From: Deltaproteobacteria bacterium
GTDB lineage: Bacteria > Myxococcota_A > UBA9160 > UBA4427
NCBI GenBank assembly: GCA_002719955.1
Contig: PBFW01000013.1
Coordinates: 50,432 to 114,431, forward strand
Direction of reading: 5' to 3'
DNA: 64,000 nt
Of this stretch, positions 59,542-64,000 are shown piece by piece (position 1 is the stretch's first letter; each line of letters starts with the position of its first letter). The translations under genes were made by a program, and so were the position numbers. The notes below the pieces were generated by a model. That model had not been told where the DNA came from, ran no database searches, and saw only the letters and a list, made by a program, of their open reading frames with translations.

Positions 59542-60156
59542 TCACGCCCAGATCCTGAGCAGCGCGTCGACCCTCGTCAGCGTGGTGAGTCCGTCGAGGG
59601 TGTTTTGGAGTACCTGTTCGCCGTAGGCCGTCGGAAAACCGGCCACGGCATCGCGCGGAATGACCACCGAATAGCCTCGGTTCACACCCTCGATGGAGAT
59701 TCCGATGATGCCACGGTTGAGCGAGACCCCGGTTGCGATGATCGTGCGCGTCTCGAGGCTCTTCAGGTACGCGTTCACCGGAGTGTCGGTGAAGGGCGAG
59801 ATGCCGTGCAGTCGCTGAGACTCGAGGTCGTCGGGGTGGTGGAGCGCCGGCAGCACCTCCGCGGCCGGCGAGTCCACGGGGATGTGTTCGGGATCTTCCA
59901 TCAGCGCGCTCACGAACGGCATGTTGCGGTAGCTGCCGATCTTGTCCGGGCGGAAGGCTGCAGTGCAGTGGAGGATACGGATACCCGCCGCCCTCGCTCC
60001 TTCAAAGAGCGCAGCACAGCGGTCGATGATGCCGAGCTCCGCGACGGCGTCACCGGGGCCGCTGAAGCGTGCGAGATCGCCCACCACCCCCCGCTGCATC
60101 TCCATGCAGAGGATGGTGGTGTGCTTCGGATCGACCAGCGACGCGAGCTCCATCAT
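59542..60156 (-). CDS. Isochorismatase-like (cysteine hydrolase fold) protein without catalytic cysteine
   Basis: A 204-residue protein with the isochorismatase alpha/beta fold: TTILCMEMQRGVVGDLARF at the N-terminus, AFRPDKIG with the expected lysine, and TRTIIATGVSLNRGIIGISI at the usual nucleophile position. In active family members this last block reads Gx(S/T)xxCV; here the cysteine position holds glycine, and the N-terminal catalytic aspartate (DxQ) is glutamate. The protein may be a non-hydrolytic relative, as isochorismatase itself lacks the cysteine in some cases. Substrate is unknown. Confidence 0.78.
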   Translation of the reverse strand: MMELASLVDPKHTTILCMEMQRGVVGDLARFSGPGDAVAELGIIDRCAALFEGARAAGIRILHCTAAFRPDKIGSYRNMPFVSALMEDPEHIPVDSPAAEVLPALHHPDDLESQRLHGISPFTDTPVNAYLKSLETRTIIATGVSLNRGIIGISIEGVNRGYSVVIPRDAVAGFPTAYGEQVLQNTLDGLTTLTRVDALLRIWA

Positions 60157-60597
60157 TGCGACCTCCCAACGCGAATGATGGCAACGCCGGGGACGCTCGT
60201 CGAGCGAAGCGACTGGGCGGGGTCCTCCACTTCGACGAGAGGAAGGCCGCTTAGACGCCCCCGAAAGGGGCCACCTATCCCCGCCGGGGCTTGGTTGTCA
60301 GAATGCGCAGTATCGGTAGGGCGAAAAACGCAGCTTGAAACTCCTATCCGCGTCGCCCGCCCCATCGCCTGCTGTCACCCTGTCGTCGTCCCCGAGCGCA
60401 CGGCGGCTGTGGGACTCGGCGCTGGGGCGGCGGCGCTGGGGGCGGGGAAGCGGTGATCCGTTACGTGACCGCTTAGGTCCAGAAGGATTCAATGTGACGG
60501 ACGTTAGGGAGATGGGTAGCGAATCGCCGCCGACGGGCACAACACCGTAACCCATTCATATCCAATGGCTGTTTCTCAGAAATCCATTGACCGAAAA
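60157..60597. other. Gene-poor stretch containing repeat copy B
   Basis: 441 bases without an intact gene. It holds the 55-bp repeat at 60295-60349 and GC-rich simple sequence at about 60420-60450. No promoter or terminator could be assigned. Confidence 0.4.
60295..60349 (+). repeat. Dispersed repeat, copy B
   Basis: Begins TTGTCAGAATGCG and ends CTCCTATCC. About 44 of 55 positions match copy A at 53208-53262. On the minus strand both copies read into frames ending in RYYAF or RYCAF and a stop, so the repeat may be the preserved 3' end of a mobile or duplicated gene. Confidence 0.6.
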
Positions 60598-60846
60598 TCA
60601 CGGAAGAAGCGCCGCAATGTCAGCGCCCCCTCCATGTTGCGCCGCTGTCTTAGCAGTTAGGCCCTTGTCGTTTCGAATGAGCGCATCCGCCCCGTGTTTC
60701 AAAAGAAGCTCTACGGCCTCCCTGTGACCATTGTAGGCAGCTAGATAAATGGGTGTATTACCGTAAGTGTCTATGACGTCCGGCGGGAAGCCCTGTTCGA
60801 GATGTTCCTGAATGCCGGCGTAATCGCCACTCCGCGCCTTGCTCAT
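60598..60846 (-). CDS. Small ankyrin-repeat protein
   Basis: An 82-residue protein made of about two ankyrin repeats: YGNTPIYLAAYNGHREAVEL, LLKHGADALIRNDKGLTA and AAQHGGGADIAALLP. No signal peptide or membrane segment is visible, so it should be cytoplasmic; ankyrin units bind other proteins. It is short for the family and may be the end of a longer gene, although it starts with a proper ATG. Its start abuts an acyl-CoA dehydrogenase remnant on the opposite strand, so the junction probably marks a rearrangement. Confidence 0.75.
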   Translation of the reverse strand: MSKARSGDYAGIQEHLEQGFPPDVIDTYGNTPIYLAAYNGHREAVELLLKHGADALIRNDKGLTAKTAAQHGGGADIAALLP

Positions 60847-61362
60847 CCGCGGAAACGCCCTGGGAGAACAGGGCTCAGGGCATCAGGCGGCTCGAGACCG
60901 CCTGGGTGCGGGCCGCGTCTATCATTGTATGAACTGCGTGGGCCAGATGTGGCGGGCTTTCGACATGACGATCAAGCGCTCGATGGAAAGAGAGGTACAC
61001 GGTGGCCCCTCGAAACCAAACAATTCATCCAGGGCTTCATCGCCGATTCCTATATCGACATTCATTCGGCCCGGCTGATGACGATCCGATGTGCGGAGAT
61101 CATGGAGCAGGGATTGGACGCCAGAACGGATATTTCGGCGATCAAGATCGCCGTTCCCGCCGCCATGCACCGAGTGGTGGATCGGGCGATTCAGGTCCAC
61201 GGCGCCCTTGGCGTTTCGAGCGAAATCCCGCTGGAGGGAATGGATCGAGGAGCGCGTACCCTTCGCCTCGCCGACGGTCCCGACGAGGTTCATAAGATCC
61301 TGATCGCCCAGAACGTCCCGAGCGCGTATCGGAACGGAGAATCCTGGGACTTCGGCCTCTAG
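60847..61362 (+). pseudogene. Acyl-CoA dehydrogenase, C-terminal remnant
   Basis: Frame one reads HQAARDRLGAGRVYHCMNCV and FDMTIKRSMEREVHGGP; a frame change near 61003 leads to LETKQFIQGFIADSYIDIHS, IKIAVPAAMHRVVDRAIQVH, GALGVSSEIPLEG and RLADGPDEVHKILIAQNV, ending at 61362. These are the C-terminal helical domain of an acyl-CoA dehydrogenase. The N-terminal two thirds (FAD-binding part) are missing and replaced by the ankyrin gene, so it is dead. Confidence 0.8.
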
Positions 61363-61431
61363 ACCCCATCGCCATGGGCCCGATGACCGAGAGGGGGCGC
61401 CACGGCTCAGACCGGCCTGAGACGAAGGAAG

Positions 61432-62541
61432 TCAGCCCACCGGCACCGCGAAGACGGTGATGAATGCCAAGACGACGGCCACCAGACCGATCGCAGCTCT
61501 CTCGAAGGTGTTTCTCGTGATGCCGATCGCCACCATGCACTGCAATAGGTAATAGAAGGCGAATGCTCGAGAGGCCAACGCCACCAACGTCAATGTCTCA
61601 TGGAAGGCCAGGACGATCGCGAAACCGCAGATCACCAGATAGGCCAGTCTGCGGTCGATGCGCTGCTCCGAGACCTCGATCATGTTGCCAGCCCCCGCGA
61701 TGGTATCGGCGACGGCAGCGCTGAACTGGCTCAGAACCGCTGCGGCGATCAGGGGGGCGGGAAGCCAAACGGCGGCCTTCCCCGCCAGGACGATGAGTGC
61801 GCTGTCATCGACCGTGTCGCCGAGGAAGTACATCAGGGGCGTCGCCAGGGCGACGAAGAGGAGATAAACCCCCGTCGACACGATCTGCGACAAACGACTG
61901 GAGCGGATTCGTGTCTGGCGATCGAATTCCTGACCGAGATAACGCGAGGTCTCGAATCCCTGGGTCACGATCAGAGTGCCGCCCAGCGTCGTCAGGATGA
62001 GCCATGGAGTCGCGTCCGGAAGCGAGGGCCATTGCAGCGCTCCAGCTTCGGCCGCGTCCAGATCGTAGCCCCCGAATCCGATCAGCACCGCGACGATGAT
62101 GACCAGCGTGATCCTCAACGCATAGCCCTCGAGTTTCTGCAACATGTCGAGGCCCCGAGTGGCACCCACCAGGGCGATCAAGCTGATCACCGATACCGTG
62201 ACGACATGCTCGTGGAGCGGGCTGTCGAGGCCAATCCCGTGGAGCAGGAAAGCCGAAAGGATATTGATATAGAGTGAGACGGAGATTACGTAGGCCAGTA
62301 CCAGGGCCACGTCCGCAACCTGTTCCGAGCGCCGGGCCAGAAGCGGAGCATTGCCGGCCTCCAGAAGCGGCTCGAAGTGGGCAATGTTGAAGCGGACCAC
62401 GCTTCCCACCGCGTAGGCGAGGGCACAGACAGCCGCCATGGCAAAGACCGAATAGGGGCCCACCAAGCCACTCAGAATCGGCACGATCACCAGAAAGCCA
62501 CTGCCAAAAATCGACGCGAGTGGCGTCGCTGTCGCAGTCAT
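61432..62541 (-). CDS. APC-superfamily-like membrane permease
   Basis: A 369-residue integral-membrane protein with about eleven hydrophobic helices, starting at ATG 62541. The N-terminus (LASIFGSGFLVIVPILSGLV) has a glycine-rich first helix as in LeuT-fold carriers, and internal motifs such as LGGTLIVTQGFETSRYLGQE resemble amino-acid or nucleobase permeases. The family cannot be named with certainty. It stands alone; neither neighbour is on the same strand close by. Confidence 0.75.
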   Translation of the reverse strand: MTATATPLASIFGSGFLVIVPILSGLVGPYSVFAMAAVCALAYAVGSVVRFNIAHFEPLLEAGNAPLLARRSEQVADVALVLAYVISVSLYINILSAFLLHGIGLDSPLHEHVVTVSVISLIALVGATRGLDMLQKLEGYALRITLVIIVAVLIGFGGYDLDAAEAGALQWPSLPDATPWLILTTLGGTLIVTQGFETSRYLGQEFDRQTRIRSSRLSQIVSTGVYLLFVALATPLMYFLGDTVDDSALIVLAGKAAVWLPAPLIAAAVLSQFSAAVADTIAGAGNMIEVSEQRIDRRLAYLVICGFAIVLAFHETLTLVALASRAFAFYYLLQCMVAIGITRNTFERAAIGLVAVVLAFITVFAVPVG

Positions 62542-62804
62542 GAGCTCTTTCAAGCCCGCTATTCTATCAGATCGGGTCGGTATTCGTCCGGGTGGGAATC
62601 CCGAACTCGGCTCCAGGAAGCATAAGTCCGCGAACAAGGAAGATGTCTACTGGCTGAGAACTCGTCCCGCGGTCGTCCCACGCAGCCGGGCGTTCCGAGG
62701 CTCTCGGTGTCGTCGCCCCTGCTGTCTTCAAACATCACCAGATGACGAGACATGTTGCATCCGTCCATGAGCCGCGGACCGCCGTGAGACCGAATGCGAT
62801 AGAC

Positions 62805-62840
62805 CCATTTAATGGATTTTATAACCCATTAATTGGGTTA
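62805..62840. promoter_or_regulatory. Double AT-rich palindrome, candidate operator of the wHTH/NTase pair
   Basis: Two related inverted repeats lie in tandem 33-68 bases before ATG 62873: CCATT-T-AATGG (62805-62815) and TAACCCA-TTAAT-TGGGTTA (62822-62840, perfect 7-bp arms). Both contain CCATTAAT-like cores. The region is far more AT-rich than the genome, which fits a promoter with overlapping operator for the winged-helix protein. Confidence 0.6.
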
Positions 62841-62872
62841 AACTCGTCAGCGAACCACCAAGGGGCGGCGCG

Positions 62873-63205
62873 ATGCTCGAAGGCCTTTTCGGAAACGCCA
62901 GCGCGGAGAAGGTCCTCCTATATCTCGAGCAATACGGTGCGGGATACGCGACCGAGATCGCGCGGCGTTTCGACGGACTGTCCCTCCACATGGCTCAGCG
63001 TCAGCTCGAACGCTTCGAACGAGCCGGCGCCCTCGTGAGCAGACTCAGTGGCCGCACTCGCCTCTACATCTGGAATGCACGGTACCCATTTCTCAAAGAG
63101 CTGCGCGCGCTGCTCGCAAAGGCGCTCGACGCCTTACCTGCCGCGGAACGCAAGCGCTACTTCGAAGAGCGACGAAGGCCCCGGCGGACCGGCAAGCCGC
63201 GGTGA
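62873..63205 (+). CDS. Winged-helix DNA-binding protein, possible antitoxin
   Basis: A 110-residue ArsR/MarR-like winged-helix protein: KVLLYLEQYGAGYATEIARR, LSLHMAQRQLERFERAGALV and a wing with SGRTRLYIWNARYPFLKELR, followed by a basic C-terminal tail. AAGGGGCGGCG serves as ribosome-binding site. It overlaps the next gene (nucleotidyltransferase-like) by four bases and follows a palindromic AT-rich operator. Small HTH plus nucleotidyltransferase pairs are a known toxin-antitoxin layout (AbiE-like); this protein would be the antitoxin/repressor. That assignment is an inference. Confidence 0.75.
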   Translation: MLEGLFGNASAEKVLLYLEQYGAGYATEIARRFDGLSLHMAQRQLERFERAGALVSRLSGRTRLYIWNARYPFLKELRALLAKALDALPAAERKRYFEERRRPRRTGKPR

Positions 63206-63771
63206 GTCCTGCAAAGAAGGCAGAGGCCGAGATCAACAAAGACTCTCCCCTGGAAGAGGTCGCCACCCTCGTGTGTGCCCGACTCGAGGCAGACGGAATC
63301 TCGGTCGTCCTCTCCGGCGGCGCAGCGGTCTCGATCTATTCCGAGAACGAGTACGAGTCCTATGACCTCGACTTCATCCCGACCGGTCTGGCCCGACGCG
63401 TCGATCACACGATGCAGGCCCTCGGCTTTGAGCGACAGCAACGTCACTGGGTGCATCCACACAATCGCTATTGGGTTGAGTTTCCAGCGGGCCCCGTCGC
63501 AATTGGCGAAGAGGTGATCCACGACTTTGCGGAACGCCGCGGTCCGGCGGGTGTGCTGCGAATTCTGCATCCCACCGAATGCGTGATGGATCGGCTCGCC
63601 TGGTACTTCCACAATACGGATCGCCAATGTCTCGAGCAGGCTCTCCAGGTTGCGCGAGGACATCCCATCAACCTCGCGCGGATCAAGCGATGGGCGGCAG
63701 GTGAAAGGCCGCATGGGGCCGAGCGGTTTCGAGAATTTCGGAGCCTGCTCGAGGAATCTTGGTCGACGTGA
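63202..63771 (+). CDS. Nucleotidyltransferase-fold protein, possible toxin
   Basis: A 189-residue protein with the nucleotidyltransferase signature VVLSGGAAVSIYSENEYESY followed by DLDFIPTG: glycine pair plus DxD-type acidic residues about 14 residues on. A later acidic/aromatic region (HPTECVMDRLAWYFHNTDRQ) is typical of AbiEii/MNT-type proteins. Its ATG/GTG overlaps the winged-helix gene stop, so the two are co-translated. Such enzymes nucleotidylate tRNA ends or proteins and act as toxins in AbiE-like modules; the substrate here is unknown. Confidence 0.78.
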   Translation: MSPAKKAEAEINKDSPLEEVATLVCARLEADGISVVLSGGAAVSIYSENEYESYDLDFIPTGLARRVDHTMQALGFERQQRHWVHPHNRYWVEFPAGPVAIGEEVIHDFAERRGPAGVLRILHPTECVMDRLAWYFHNTDRQCLEQALQVARGHPINLARIKRWAAGERPHGAERFREFRSLLEESWST

Positions 63772-64000
63772 TGCCATTCGAGGAGCATTCGGCGGCTCGG
63801 TCCATTCACCTATCCTGGTCCTGGGCAATCCATTTCCGGATCGTCGCGGAGTAGATCGATCCCAATCAACGACAGAAACCGCTAGCCATAGAGATTGCGA
63901 AAAAAAAGAACACCCTAGGACGCCCCTGGATCTCGCAGGACGATAGAATGGTGGAGGCGGCGTCAACCGAACTGCCGCGGTAACTATCCAATTCCATTGA
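63772..64000. other. Right-end stretch, no gene seen
   Basis: 229 bases after the nucleotidyltransferase gene contain no clear coding frame. An eight-A run occurs at about 63900-63908. Whether a gene begins beyond the window cannot be said. Confidence 0.4.

Noticed and set aside
1..64000. CRISPR array, tRNA/rRNA genes or an intact prophage
   Set aside because: No regularly spaced repeats, cloverleaf-like segments, rRNA motifs or phage structural genes were recognised on either strand.

Overview
The window is 64 kb of GC-rich bacterial chromosome (roughly 60-65% GC by eye) with tightly packed genes, many ATGA or TAATG start/stop overlaps and clear Shine-Dalgarno sites. Its content is acyl-CoA synthetases, MaoC hydratases, SDRs, a P450, a GMC oxidoreductase, a luciferase-like oxidoreductase, VOC enzymes and many TetR/MarR regulators, beside a respiratory multiheme/molybdoenzyme cluster. 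This suits an uncultured, metabolically versatile deltaproteobacteria-like lineage (Binatota or Myxococcota type). The taxonomic guess is an inference from gene content only. No rRNA, tRNA, CRISPR array or intact phage was seen.

Layout. 1-2.9 kb: a 5'-cut cyclase gene, then three minus-strand genes (SDR, acetoacetate-decarboxylase-like, TetR) that all carry frameshifts, several in C/G homopolymers. 3.1-7.3 kb: MaoC hydratase, acyl-CoA synthetase and MFS transporter operon. 7.3-15.4 kb: a divergent respiratory cluster made of a cytochrome b561-type subunit and a heptaheme cytochrome c on one strand, and a diheme cytochrome c, a NapA-type molybdoenzyme, NapG-like and NapH-like proteins and a further ferredoxin on the other. 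The NapH-like protein has an extra C-terminal periplasmic domain. 15.4-20.2 kb: a broken zinc-ribbon gene and a TetR/carotenoid-isomerase-like/desaturase operon. 20.4-23.8 kb: TetR, an SCP2-like protein, and two ferritin-like diiron paralogues in tandem, the second having lost its metal ligands.

23.9-34 kb: a mixed catabolic region (LLM oxidoreductase, SDRs, alpha/beta hydrolase, GMC oxidoreductase with its Tat-exported subunit, MarR, 3-beta-HSD-like SDR, VOC protein). At 28088-28699 lies a complete DsbA-family gene whose active-site codon is an in-frame TGA followed by a SECIS-like hairpin: a candidate selenoprotein that ordinary gene calling cannot see. 33.4-37 kb: a TetR gene behind a perfect 10-bp palindrome, translationally coupled to a SAM methyltransferase and then to a fused HgcA/HgcB-like corrinoid-ferredoxin protein, followed by decayed NapG and NapH copies. 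37-44.4 kb: P450, SnoaL-like, nitrilase, then an operon of FAH hydrolase, extradiol dioxygenase, MaoC hydratase and acyl-CoA synthetase that looks like a ring-cleavage and side-chain degradation route.

44.5-46.1 kb: an exported His-rich protein and an outer-membrane-like protein. 46.1-47.8 kb: a decay zone (IS3 remnant, broken NtrC-type regulator). 47.9-52.9 kb: an intact signalling operon of REC-GGDEF protein, periplasmic binding protein and hybrid histidine kinase. 53.5-56.1 kb: M48 protease/LemA pair. 56.2-57.5 kb: gene and transposase remnants (IS1380, IS3). 57.5-62.5 kb: sulfatase, isochorismatase-like protein without its cysteine, small ankyrin protein, acyl-CoA dehydrogenase remnant and an APC-type permease. 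62.8-63.8 kb: a winged-helix plus nucleotidyltransferase pair behind an AT-rich operator, resembling a toxin-antitoxin module.

The two most unusual loci are the candidate selenoprotein and the methyltransferase/HgcAB-like fusion pair. All calls come from reading the sequence by eye; no database search was run.
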